NCBI GenBank assembly: GCA_026874595.1
Contig: CM049309.1
Coordinates: 72,393,426-72,457,425, forward strand
From: Sipunculus nudus
Lineage: Eukaryota; Annelida; Sipuncula; Golfingiida; Sipunculidae
Length of the DNA stretch: 64,000 nucleotides
Direction: 5' to 3'
The position numbers were made by a program, and so were the translations under genes. Positions 10,830-22,320 of this stretch are shown here, one piece after another. Each line of letters begins with the position of its first letter. The first letter of the stretch is position 1. A model generated the notes under the pieces. It was not told the DNA's origin. It saw only the letters and a program-made list of their open reading frames with translations, and searched no databases.

Positions 10830-11840
10830 TTTAATCAGTGGCGGATATATGCTATCAGTAGCGGATCCAGAGGGGGCGCCTTCGGCGCGCGGCATCCCGT
10901 GGAGCTGCAAAATCTCGCATTTTATCTAATTTCCGATTTTCGTGATTAATTGTCGTTTCTCATATTTCTTATTATTAATAAGCAATTAGACTTTATTTAA
11001 CTTATCTACAGTTACAATTACTTTCAAATTTATTAGTTGAGTATAAAGGTATTTATGAACAGCTGCAGAAAACTGCAGATCGATCGAGCACGGGCCCTGG
11101 TTTGGACCGACCGTCAACAATCAGCTCCTCCAGTGATGCAGGTACTCAAACTCGCGATCTGGGCTGAGCTCTTAGGATTTCAATGTGCTGTCATGACCAC
11201 GGAACCCGGTAAAATGCAAAATTTAACATAATTGTTCAGCTTATTAGTTATTTCACCACGAGCATTACATTTAAAAGATAATATTTTGATAGTTACAAAC
11301 GTGATTGCGCTTTTGCGCCATTGACTCGTTTGAAAACGATTGAAATTTTATATCCTAATTTTTAAGAAATATAAATATCAAATATTGAACCACTCTACAG
11401 TTTGACTACATAACGCAAAGACATAAGGGAACAGTTTTTCAGGAACGGGAAATCCTCATTTTTTTTGTTGAAAATTGCCTCAAAATGTCCTTTTTACATT
11501 GTATATTCAAAATTTCCTAATATGTGAGGAGGAACCCCCTTCCAAACCCTCCCCATGTACCTGTATCTAACCTTAATTAAATCATGGTTCATAATTGAAA
11601 ATAAAAATATATATATTTTCATACACTATAATATATAAAGTATAGTAAAAATAATAATAATCATAATAATAATAATTATTATTATTATAATAATAATATA
11701 ATATTAATAATAATAATATACATATGTATATACTTGTATATAACCGTTTTCATATTACCCATACATACATTTTAGCGCCCCCCCCCCCCCCGCCACTGAT
11801 GATGGCCCTCTCCCCTCCCTCAATCCTGGCTACGCCCCTG
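10677..11840. mobile_element. DNA element with CAGGGGCGTAGCCA ends (nested)
   Basis: CAGGGGCGTAGCCAAG at 10677 is mirrored by the complement of CAGGGGCGTAGCCAGG ending at 11840. The interior includes a (TA)n tract (10774-10826), an AAT-rich stretch (11649-11720) and a second end pair, CAGTGGCGG at 10836 and CCGCCACTG ending 11798. One element therefore seems to sit inside the other. CAG-type ends suggest hAT-like, but the 8-base flanks do not match, so boundaries or origin are uncertain. No transposase is visible. Confidence 0.55.
10774..10826. repeat. (TA)n microsatellite
   Basis: About 26 TA units inside the nested DNA element. Confidence 0.95.
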
Positions 11841-12429
11841 ACTTTGAAGCAGAAGGTACTCGGTTCGATCACCACCGGTAGTGTGTGGTGTCCACCCCCA
11901 TATTAAAAAGTCTTACCAGGTGTTCTTAGTTGGTAATAAAGTGCAAATCCTTAAGAAACAATTCTTTTTGGTTTTGACCACGAAAGGCCGTTAACGGTGT
12001 CTGCAGCTTGACCCAGCACGGGAGTTCTGGCTTAAATTAATGAATATGTATTACACACTTTTTTTAAGATAAAAAGTACAATTATATAGCTTTTAAATGA
12101 AAACAAAAAAATATGTTTACATGACACAATTTACTTAAGAAGTAAAGTTACATGCATGCAATTATATTTTTGTTATGTCAATTTACTCTTATATTATTTA
12201 TACTCACATATGGAAATCTGTTCATATGAAACAGTATATCTACATTAATGAATTTCTTACAAATTAATGTGTGCATCTGAATGGACGAACGGACGGACAT
12301 ACAGACAGAGGGAGTTAATCACTATATCCTCCGCCCCAGCGTCCATCAGTCCTGAACACCCAGACGCGTCTGGCTACCCCTATCCAGGTCTCCGCCTTAT
12401 GTTAAAAAAAGCAAACGCCTCTTTATCAA
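11841..12429. other. Non-coding stretch
   Basis: A B-box-like GGTTCGATCACC at about 11871 may be a SINE scrap. Nothing else is supported. Confidence 0.3.
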
Positions 12430-12780
12430 TTGATAGTTTTAGTATTTAAGTCACATACCGGATGGACTATACACGCGACTCCCCACCTGGATTCTTGAGA
12501 ACACTATAGCTGCTGGCAAGAAGTTCAAATTACTGACAGACCGATGGGACCAACATGCTTAAGGAAATAACACGTGTTTATACTTCCACGAGCTGCAAGC
12601 CTATTGATTCATATGCAAATTTGAATGACAATTCCAAACATATGTACGATCTGAAGACATCAATGTAGTACTTTTCCACATGATCAGTGTAGGTAAACAG
12701 TGATCTATAAATGCCCAGTTCAGTAGGATCATAGAAAACCCTAACTACCCGCCAGGGGTGTGAAAACTTGTTTTAGATAA
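12430..12780 (+). repeat. Dispersed repeat family R2, diverged copy
   Basis: It aligns with 17885-18250 and 38080-38437, e.g. CGATCTGAAGACATC, TAGTACTTTTCCACA, CAGTGATCTATAA and CTAACTACCCG. Confidence 0.55.
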
Positions 12781-13589
12781 AAGAGGACGAAATAAGGCGC
12801 GCCCAGGCGATTTACCCTTTCCTATGCGGGCATTATGTTCTGATATGCTCCACATGTTCCTGACAACGTACCACAGAACGCTGACCCATATCTGTCAGAA
12901 AACACCCGTCACTTTAGAACAGTACAAGCTGGAATATTTTCGTAAGGGGGAGGGGTATCCTTTTGCTCAACCTGTTTTTTAGTGCATGAAATAACTTTTT
13001 GCAACAAGGCGCCATTTTACGAACCCTTAGGCTTAGGACCCTTTTTAGGGTTACCTGTTAGTCTATCTGGGTCGAACCTTCCCTTTTCCAAAATACTGGA
13101 TCAGACCCTGTAGTAGCGGTCGGTTAGGCAAGTAGTCTCGTCGTTTGTTACATGATAGAAAGACATTGAGTCAAGCAAGTACAAGGCCTACAAGTACAAG
13201 GGGGGGGGGGGGGGGGTGATGACCGAAGAAATCCCAAGGGACAGAAAATACTTATGATACATGTAGTGTCGGTAACGCCATAGCAGAAGAACCTGACATT
13301 CCAATCATACATAATATTAGGACATCTCGGCTATAAAGTGTCGTATTCATTATAAACGAAGATATTTTTATTGAATATGTTTATAACTTACAATTCGCTA
13401 GTGTTTTTAAGGTATTCTCCAGAGATACCTTACGCTCTACCTAGGTTGCTCAGAAGATGTGTATATCGTTTATATTTTAAAAAAACTAATTTATTCTGTA
13501 TTTATACGTTAAGTGCCAGTGATATTTTCCTTATAAAAGCAATTAGCGGCAAAAATGTCTACTATGGAGTCACCCACACCCCCAGCATC
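12781..13589. other. Non-coding stretch
   Basis: It contains a 16-base G run near 13201. Otherwise I see no gene or definable repeat. Confidence 0.4.
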
Positions 13590-14268
13590 CGTTATAGGCT
13601 AAACTTGTTTCAATGTATAAACCACCCTTCCACCAGAAGTCGAATATATTCAAAACGAATCTCTTCCTGTTAGGCACTATCGGACGGCCGGGACTTCTTG
13701 TCTAAACTGACAAACTTAATCAAATAAAAAATTATTACATTTCAAGGATACACCTTCTGTTTACCATGCTTACAAAATATAACTCCTTTAAGCCCTTAAC
13801 ACAAAAAACATATTCATTCATTGTCTTTAAACAATTCTTAAGCAGCATATTTGCACCGACTACATTATCCTCTTCACTACATTAAACCTACGCCGCTGGT
13901 GTAATTAGCAGCCCCGGTGCATTGTGGGTGGCAGATTTTGAAGCCAACAACCAAATACCAGCAGAGTCCTACTCTTTTGTTATCTCGTATAGAGCCCATA
14001 ATCCAAATTGAGTGTATACGTATACTACTAAAATATATTATTATAGACCCATATCTGTTATTTCTTGTTGTCTAAAGTGCTGCCACTGGTGCTCGCGCCT
14101 AATTAGTATAATATTCGATAGTTTCTCATATGACCAACACGCGGCGCTAGCGTAAAACACGACAACGTTTCAAAGAACGATTCAACCATACTGAAAAGGA
14201 TACAATTAATTCTTCATTGTTACAGCTTAGGATTATTAAGTCAGCCAAGAAGGTTAAATTCTCAGCAG
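13590..14268 (+). repeat. Dispersed repeat family R1, copy 3 (most complete)
   Basis: It joins the part seen at 1735-2110 to the part seen at 4075-4530, so the family unit is at least about 680 bp. A truncated hAT-like element begins directly at its right edge (14269). Confidence 0.65.
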
Positions 14269-14935
14269 CAGAGTTTGGTCCCAAAATTAAATGTATTTAA
14301 AGAAATTGTAATTACAATTTCTCTATCAAGTAATTGTTACTGTAATCGATTACATTTTCAATTCCTAGAAAGTAATAGTAATTGTAATCGATTGCTTTTG
14401 AAAAGTAATTGTTTGAAAAATAATTTATTATTTGTTTATATGAGTTATTCCTGGGGTAGCCTGAACCTAATTTCAGGTTAAATCCACAATGTTAAGATGA
14501 TAAATATTAATGCTTTTAACCAATGATATATTATTTCAATAAACCCCATGAAAGACACAAGATCTTAAAGGTTGAATCAGTCTAAGTTGTCGCTTATTGT
14601 TAACAATGTTATATAGTGTATTTTTATTTACTTGTACTCTTCACATTAGCGTATAACAAATTACTTGCAAACATAGGATATGCAAAGATTCAAACTAATT
14701 TGGGATATCAAGAAGACGTTTATGAATTTTATGTAAAAAAAAACCCATATACAGAATCAGCTTTCAATCCGTTTATTTGTTTTTTTTTTTACAACACGTT
14801 TCATTGATATACCACTATCTGGATCTGTTTTGTCGCGACTGTGAAATGTTTAATTTAATGAGACATTACCACTTAACAATGATTCTTTGTTAATATACAT
14901 ATCCTACTACGATTCATTTTATAACATGTCGTTAG
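14269..14935. mobile_element. Truncated copy of the hAT-like element (opposite orientation)
   Basis: It starts with CAGAGTTTGG and reads as the reverse complement of 9712 down to about 8640. Shared blocks include CCCCATGAAAGACACAAGATCTTAAAGG. The far end is missing. Confidence 0.7.
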
Positions 14936-16559
14936 GCCTTCCTTTACTCTATGAGGTCTTCATACCCCCTCATATAGAGCCAAACCGTGGGTATCGGTGA
15001 ACTGGGTTTATCCCTTGATCAGACAGGCACCATTTGTCAAGCCTGGTCAGCATGCTCCCTATTATGCTTGCCCTTGACAGTACCAGTGTCTGCACAGTAT
15101 CTGTTTACCCACTGAGAATATCAGGAGTCACTGCTGTCCCCAATATGAACTTTGTCAAGCTAAAGCCGGGTTCACACTACAGACATATGCTTGCAGACCC
15201 TGGCCTGTGGTCACTTAAAGAGTTTGCTGACAGTGTTTTCAGACTCCAGATTTGTGTCAGTGGACATGCATGTTTATATCCCATTTTGGTATGAGCTTAA
15301 ATTAAAAGAAGTTAAAAGAATGAATAAAATTTGTAAATTTATCTGGGCATTGGTATGATCTGAAAAGGTGAAATGGTATGAAGATAATTTTATATAGGAA
15401 ATTTATATTTATAAATCACATTTAAAAATATAATATTCACAATGTAATGGAATATTAAGTTGATGAGAATTACCTTTTTTTCACAGACCTGTATCCAATA
15501 ATGTTAACCAGGATATTTTAAATAAATGGAATTATTATACAATAGTATAAATTAGTATGACATTTTTTATGATTGTTTTTAACTGTTCCTCTCTACATTT
15601 TCATTCACCACGGATATCACTAAAATAAACTTATGTAAGGTTTTCTCAATTCTTAAATCTGATCCTGCATAAATCGGAAACAATATCAGATATCAATGAT
15701 ATATATAATAATGCCAAAGACTTTGAAAAATCAAACTGTTGGTCCTAATATTACCTCTAATTTCACGAATATGGCTCTATTATCTTCCCTTTTAGGTTGT
15801 ACACACAGTGGATCTATGCCTTGTAAATCATTAAAATCTCATTAAGGCCTAGAGTATTAGCAGAAGTGTCCTTGAGAATAGGCCGAAGCTCTATTCCTCC
15901 CCGACATCAGAGAAAGCATCAGTTACTTGCCAAACCTGTGTCTTTTATCAATTCACAAAAGCAGATTTCTGCATGAAGACTGGTGTATAAAGTGTGAGCC
16001 AAGCGTAAGGAGGGATAGTGTCATCATGCATGAACTCTGTAACATGTTTCATATTTGAAGAAAAATTATCATGTTTGAAAACTATTTTAATAAAAAATGT
16101 GCGGGAGTTCAGGCATGTGCAAGTGCAAATGTGAAGTAGTTTATTTTCATATTCCTGTTTACACACTTAACACACACACTTAGAGTGGGAGGAAAGGCAG
16201 AATGAGTGATATAGGGCAGAATACTAGGAGCTTAGCTTTCATAGATGAAGAATAGTTTTAATATGTAATGTTAAAAGTAAAAATTGATATATTTAGATCT
16301 TAAAAATATATTGTTTGCACATGAAAGTTCGAAGTCAAATATTTAAAAAAAACAATCCTCAAAATTTTTTTTACAAAAAATGAATCAAACATGACCAAAA
16401 CCTAATCAGGTGAGCAGATCCATAAGATACACCTGCTATATTAATCAGAAGTGATTCCGGGTAATGTTTTTTAGATCAAATCAGAGGACCATAAAACAAA
16501 TAAAATGAATTTTGACTTTTATGTTGAAAGACCTTTTTGCATTTTTAAGGTAACATACA
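14936..16559. other. Non-coding stretch
   Basis: The open frame at 15034-15294 has no family resemblance and includes GCCGGGTTCACACTAC, a motif that looks like a DNA-element terminus. No gene is supported. Confidence 0.35.
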
Positions 16560-16563
16560 GTGT

Positions 16564-16564
<1 letters not shown>

Positions 16565-16635
<71 letters not shown>
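16565..16635. repeat. (TA)n microsatellite
   Basis: About 35 TA units abutting the gypsy fragment. Confidence 0.95.
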
Positions 16636-16636
<1 letters not shown>

Positions 16637-16689
16637 CAAAAGATATATCATATCGGTCCAGGATTGCTATGGTTTCGAATTATACAATA

Positions 16690-16941
16690 TCTTGATTAAA
16701 TTCAGCAATGCGCTAATGGCTTTGTCTTTGATTTTGGCGTTGCAACATTTTGAAGTTTATGTTACTTCATCAGTCAGGCCTATCATTGTCTTCAGTGATC
16801 ACAATCCCCTCACGTTCATGAACAAAGTTGAAGTGTAAAAATCAAAGATTGTTGAGATGGAGTTTGTTCTTACAGGATTACAATCTTAATATCATACACA
16901 TTAAAGGGAAAGACAATGTACTTGCTGATTGCTTATCGAGA
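16690..16941 (+). pseudogene. Ty3/gypsy reverse transcriptase-RNase H fragment (broken)
   Basis: The translated fragment shows the hallmarks of the RT/RNase H region of Ty3/gypsy elements: [23 protein letters not shown] and, in the next frame, a [10 protein letters not shown] segment followed by [16 protein letters not shown] frame break lies near 16836-16840 (TAA in the first frame). Only the C-terminal half of RNase H remains; RT, protease and integrase are absent. It is followed after 140 bp by an LTR in the same orientation. It is a fossil and cannot be expressed as a working enzyme. Confidence 0.85.
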
Positions 16942-17033
16942 TGTTTATGAAATGTTGCAAACAAGATGTTTATGTAATGTTGTAAATAAGGTGATTTTTG
17001 AGTGTTGTAAACATTTAGTGATTGTGATCGCAA

Positions 17034-17081
17034 AAAGAAAGTTTTCCGTGAAAACTTTCTTTTTTCTTACAGGAGGGGGAG
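17034..17081 (+). promoter_or_regulatory. Hairpin and polypurine tract before the 3' LTR
   Basis: A 13-bp stem (AAAGAAAGTTTTC cgt GAAAACTTTCTTT) is followed by aggagggggag immediately upstream of the TG of the LTR. The purine run fits the plus-strand primer site of an LTR element. The hairpin's role is unknown. Confidence 0.6.
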
Positions 17082-17664
17082 TGTTACAGGTGCTTTTTTT
17101 ATTGTGTGACACGGGCGTAACTCGTGTTTTTGTTGCACTCTATGTTTGGTCCGTACTGGTTGAACTCTCGTTGTAATGCTGGCTAGGAGCTTTCTCGCCT
17201 GCCAAGGTCACGTGAACCCTAATATGTAGAGAGACACACAGCGATGTTCTTCTGGATAATTCCTGGAACGCGTGTTTACTGTGTTGTGTAAAATCTTTTA
17301 GACTGTTCGAGAAGTGGAAAATTCTCGGCTCTGGGTGAAGAGTATATAAAGGGGCTGTGTTTTAGGGCCGAGGGGAGCAGCAGAGAGATTTCCAGCGGAC
17401 GCAGAAGAATGTGTCAGTTTCTGGGACCTTATCCGACGAGTGCGGCAATTATAGATTTTCTTCAGCATTTCTCCTGGATTTTATGCATCTACATAGCAGG
17501 GTCCACACGTGACTCACTCACGACCAGGCGAGAAAGCCTAAGGCTAGCATGACAATGAGAGTTTAACCAGTACGGATTAAACTGCGAATCTAACCAACGG
17601 CCAGGCAAGAGCGCTACAACATGAGTTACGCCCGTGTCACACAATAAAAAGGGCACCTGTAACA
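17082..17664 (+). mobile_element. Ty3/gypsy-type LTR, 583 bp, with unusually long inverted ends
   Basis: It starts TGTTACAGGTGC and ends GCACCTGTAACA. It contains a TATATAAAGG box (about 17343) and a polypurine tract just upstream, as expected of a 3' LTR. The outer 45 bp at each end are almost perfect inverted repeats, and similarity continues in reverse into the GTACTGGTT region, giving imperfect inverted ends of roughly 90-110 bp. A truncated second copy lies at 30457-30865. The 5' LTR is not in this window. Confidence 0.7.
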
Positions 17665-17667
17665 ATA

Positions 17668-17736
17668 AATATCACATTTAGTTTTTTTATATCATGGTTT
17701 ATAACGGTTATATCATATATATGGTATGGTTTATAA

Positions 17737-17790
<54 letters not shown>

Positions 17791-18262
17791 ATTGGCACTA
17801 CATGTTTGGCCGGAGAACGCTTAATTCTTATTTGTGCACTTCTAAAATATGCTTTACATATATCGTTTCACAAACCGTCACTGACTGTACAAGCAACTAT
17901 CCGTCTGGATTCTGTATCGCTGATGAACATTATATAGCTGGATCCCAGAACAATTACAGTATGGAGAGGCGATGTAGAATTTCTTTGACATTGGAATTCA
18001 TACACTTCTATACGTATATCTTTTTAAATAAGGTGAGGTTAAGGAAATGAAACGTGGTTATGATTGCTGGGTGGTATGAGGTACTGGATGTGTATCGATT
18101 CATGTACAAATCTGGTGACCCTAAATATTTACCACGGCTTAAATATTAACGATCTGAAAACATCCATTTAGTACTTTTCCACAGGTTTGAATAGGCAAAT
18201 ACAGTGATCTATAACTGATCATTTCACGGGGGGTCATTAAAACACCTAGCTACCCGTCGAAC
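17668..18262 (+). repeat. Dispersed repeat family R2, copy at 17.7 kb
   Basis: It is close to 37876-38437 through TTATAACGGTTATA, GTCTGGATTCTGTA, CATTATATAGCTGGATCCCA and TTTCACGGGGGGTCATTAAA. An open frame of about 85 codons is shared by both copies (residues such as SNYPSGFC-ADEHYIAGSQN). Substitutions change residues freely and there are no splice or start signals, so coding is doubtful. A (TA)n tract at 17740-17787 expands this copy. LINE A begins at its right edge. Confidence 0.7.
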
Positions 18263-21200
18263 ACAGTATAACAAATACATTCCAGTAGTACATAAGGACA
18301 TTGCTCAGGTACAAAAACAAAGTAAGCAAGAACATGAAAGGTTTAACTCAGAAAAGAAAGAATATTTCTTCTGGCTTGTTGTTTCTGTAACCTGAATAAC
18401 TATTTCCAAACTCAAGGACTAAGTCTTAAAAGTTTAATGGTTTTGTCATCAATTAACTGTAAAATGAAACATTTATTTTCATCAACATAACACGCAAATC
18501 TATTTGGTAGTATGTACCATAAATCAATTGACCACTGACACAGGGCAGTGAAGTCTTTTCCAAGTAAACTTCAAGAAAAGTTTCATCAAGTAAATTGTGT
18601 AATAGAGCAGAGACATGGACACTCAGCGAATTACAGATAAAATCCCACAATCTGTCCCTGCTCCCCTTTGACCTATCTCAATATAGTATTACGTGTGCCA
18701 CTGGATGTCTATAAAATAGACCACAGTTGTGACACAAAGATTATTCGTTTGTTTGTAATTCCACATACACAGCTACAATTTGTGCAAGAAAGTGAAACTT
18801 AGATAAAGACTCGGGTATTTCTCGAGCTGCATACCAAATAATAGAAGGCTGAAAACAGTCTGAATGAAAACTTCTAAATTTAACAAAATCTGCGTTTTGT
18901 TCAGTCCGCACATCATATTCGTTTGCCTTATTTTCCACATCTTTACTGTGCTTTCACCTATTCTGAGAAGGGCTAGTCTGCATCTAGATCATATTTGGCG
19001 ATGAGCGCCAGAAAGTCTTTTTAACAATTCCAGATTTACATAAGACGGGAAACATACGTAATAGCATATCTTTGTAACAGAACAATTTCTTGGAAACAGA
19101 ATTATACCTGAATTAGAAATTAACCTGCCAAGATAGAAGAGTTTATTTCTCGATATGAATGCCTCAATTCGAGGTAAGCCTAACATTGCCAAAACTATAT
19201 CAGAACGAGTTCTCTGACCAAACGTTTGTGCGATCTTAGCACAGAATCTCTGCATTCTCTCTAAAATCAAAACGTCCGATTTTGTCACAGAATTCCACAA
19301 TTCTGAACCATACAGTGCTTTCGGAATAACGACGGCCCCTTTAAGAGTAATGGCTGTAAGTGGATTCAATCCCCTAGGTGTAACACAAGCTCCAGCTAAG
19401 GAAAGAAAGGAACCATTTCCCCTTCGCGATGCCTCCGCTATGTGCTCATGGTGTGAGCGATTCCCAGTGGACAAGAACCCCAAGATGAGAATGACACCTT
19501 TTCTCCTATATTGGTGTACTGTCGAGAAACCATTGTCTACTTTTTGCATTTTACCGAATGTTCGTTCGTTTTCACCAAAAGCCATGATAACGGTTTTCTT
19601 TGGGTTAAAACAGAATCTCCAGCGTTTGCTGTACTCCGAGCAAATATTGATCATATATTGTAAACCACTGGGTGTGGGAGACAAGAGACATATGTCATCC
19701 GCTTGAGTTGGATTCCCAGTGTAGATAGGCCCAACATGGGCTCCATTGTCAGAGCTTCTGAGTTCGAGAAGGAGATCATTTATGAAAGGCATGTATAAAA
19801 AAGGAGAGAGAACCCCTCGTCTCACAGATTGTTTCACGTCAAACCATCTACTTAGATGACCCCTGTATAACACAGCGCTCTGCATATTAGAGTAAGCATT
19901 TAACAAAAGATTCCATAACCGACAAGCTATACCAAATTTATATAGCTTCGTGAACAGACCTTTATGTCAAACAACATCAAAGGCAGACCGACTGTCCAAA
20001 AAACACGAGTACAGTTTAGAAGAACCCTCGACATTATAATGAACAGTTTCTTGTAAAGTTAAACTTGCATCGATCGATGACTGGCCTTTTTGGTAAGCAA
20101 ATTGTAACGGGTCTGGGAAATCAATTCCTTGTATGTTAATATATATATCAATTCTAGTCAAAACAATTCACTCGAAAAGTTTGTAGACACAGGACAGCAG
20201 AGTTATGCCCCTCTAATTTTTTTGTGGAGAGGATTTGTTCCCTCGTCCGTGCTTAGGTATCATGACTACAATGCCCTTCTTCATTTTATCGGGTATTTTT
20301 TCATGGATTAAAAATAAGTTAAACAATTTACATAAATGGAGCGCCAACGTTTTACTACCATGTTTAATATGTTCATTTGTAACTTTGTCAAACCACTGGC
20401 CCTGCCGGTTTTCAAAGTTCTAATAGCAGTTTCAATTTCAGTCATCATAACTGGTTTGTCAAATATGTGGTTTTAATGATTTCCCGACTCTTGTGAAATA
20501 TTGTAAAATTCCTCATTTATTCCCTTTTCATGACTAGCACAAAAGTATGTCGATTTAGCAGGGCAATATATATTCTCAAAATAATCAGCCCACCCATCAG
20601 CCACAAGTCGTGGGTCACTGACCACCTGTCCTTCATTAAAGATATTTCTGTGGGAACATTATGCTTTAATGTTCTTTTGAATTTAATGTTTTTCCAAAAT
20701 TTATTTCTATCAATCTCTGCATTTTCGTCGACTTGTTCAAAGAATTCACGCTCCTTATTTGCAACCCTTTGTCTCATTTTTTGACGGAAATGCCTTTTTG
20801 CGGTTTTATATTCAGGGTACAATAAATTTTAGGGATCTCTCGGACGACCACCGGTTTACCAACTAGCCCTTTTCTTTCTCATTTCTTCATGTAATGGTTT
20901 AAGGTTTTGTTTCCACTTGGGTTTTAAATAATTAACAAATTTCTTAGGCGGTATCGCTTTTGTGGCGACATCTATCATTGCACTAGTAATGTTTTTGTAA
21001 TAACTGACAACCTCATTGAAGCTACTACCCTGTACTGCCAGTATTGACAAAGAGTCTAATCTTTCCTTCAACCGATGTGTATAAACATTAGCTATTTGGA
21101 ATTCTGAAAGTCTGTTCCAGCTTAATCTATGCTGGTCGTAATCCCCCGACCATTGAAGCTCGCTGAATCTACAGTCGATCGTCATCATTATAGGTAAGTG

Positions 21201-21695
21201 ATCGGACACGTTATCCTCCATGTCACTCAAGATAACACCTCGCTTAATAAGATGAAAATCATCACTTGAGACCATCATATAGTCTATCAATGATCGGCTT
21301 TCCCCAGAATCATAAGGATCAGAAGAATACCCAACCCCCTCGTCATAAAATTCATGCATGACTGATCTCAACGAACATTCGTTCATAAACTGGCGCGACT
21401 CACGGACACGATGTCCTTTTGTGTGATCACGTGATGAAAGTGAACAATTGAAATCGCCAACAAAGATTACCTATCCCATTGTATTGTATTGGTGGTACAG
21501 GTCTAAAGAATTGCTAAATTTTCCTGAAAATGAACACTCGGGTCTTTACTACAGGGTAAGTAAACATTGAATATATAGGTGCAGGATCCTGTTAGTGATT
21601 TACCGCAAAGTCCAATCATACTATCTCCCATATCTGGATGAGAGATAAGATTAACTGAACCTCCCAAAACCTTCCAAAACAAAAACGCAACTCCC

Positions 21696-22320
21696 CCCTG
21701 CCCCTAGCCTACTTGGTAAGCCTCCCCAGTGAGGCTTACGAGCACTCTATTGAAAATATTGGTGTGCGAGCGAGGACACAGATTTTGAGATAAATCATAT
21801 AATTAGCTTAAAATAAACAAACGTGGGTCTTTACCTGGGTGTGTGAACCATTTCTTATAAGTAAAAACACGAAAATTTGGAGGTGGCTTCTGGACCCGCT
21901 TGGACCCATTGTTTGCTTGCACTTTCTGTATTAGTCACTAGATGGTACTATTTCAGGGACGAGGCAGTAAATTTTATGCTTGGATTTCCATGTTGGGTGA
22001 GCCTGACACCTAACAGCCAATCAGAAAAAGGACTTTGAAAACTGGCTTCTCCCTGTGTCCTTGACCCTAAAGCACCATGTCATGTTTGGTTAGAAACCTG
22101 CGAGCATCGCTTCTTAACTTTGCACTTGGATTATATGTTTCATTTTCTTATCTGAGCAAGAAAACAAGTAAGGAGTCGTTGTTAAGAGTATGGTAGCTAG
22201 ATTACGTTATGTTATGTGGACAGAGGAAGGAGATTTAGTTATATCAGCCAGGGCACCACCAAAATGCATGCAGTGCTCTCCGTCTCTATATAGAGACGGA
22301 TATTCTGTCTACCCTGCCCC
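21696..22320. mobile_element. 607-bp insertion with hairpin ends and 9-bp target duplication
   Basis: The insert occupies 21705-22311 within the endonuclease of LINE A and is flanked by CCCTGCCCC on both sides (21696-21704 and 22312-22320). Removing it and one flank restores the reading frame RRGQGGVAF. The left end has a 9-bp stem hairpin (21716-21739, GTAAGCCTC/GAGGCTTAC). The right end has a perfect 20-bp palindrome (22280-22299, CCGTCTCTAT and its complement). Terminal bases are TAG...CTA. No coding sequence. A 9-bp duplication is known for MULE-like elements among others, but long terminal repeats are absent, so I leave it unclassified. Confidence 0.8.

Noticed and set aside
13760-14268. 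Remnant of a third epimerase gene, because it resembles the DNA after copy 1
   Set aside because: No coding similarity is present and the same sequence occurs at 1735-2110, so it is a dispersed repeat.
15034-15294. 86-codon open frame as a small gene
   Set aside because: No family resemblance, and it runs through a motif that looks like a transposon end.
16560-16640. Open frames encoding long YIYIYI runs at many places
   Set aside because: They are translations of (TA)n microsatellites.
17082-17664. A DNA transposon, because of the long inverted ends
   Set aside because: The TG...CA tips, polypurine tract, TATA box and neighbouring RNase H fit an LTR better, though the long inverted ends remain unusual.
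18989-19906. Stand-alone reverse transcriptase gene
   Set aside because: It is the C-terminal part of ORF2 of LINE A, continuous with endonuclease and ORF1 once insertions are removed.
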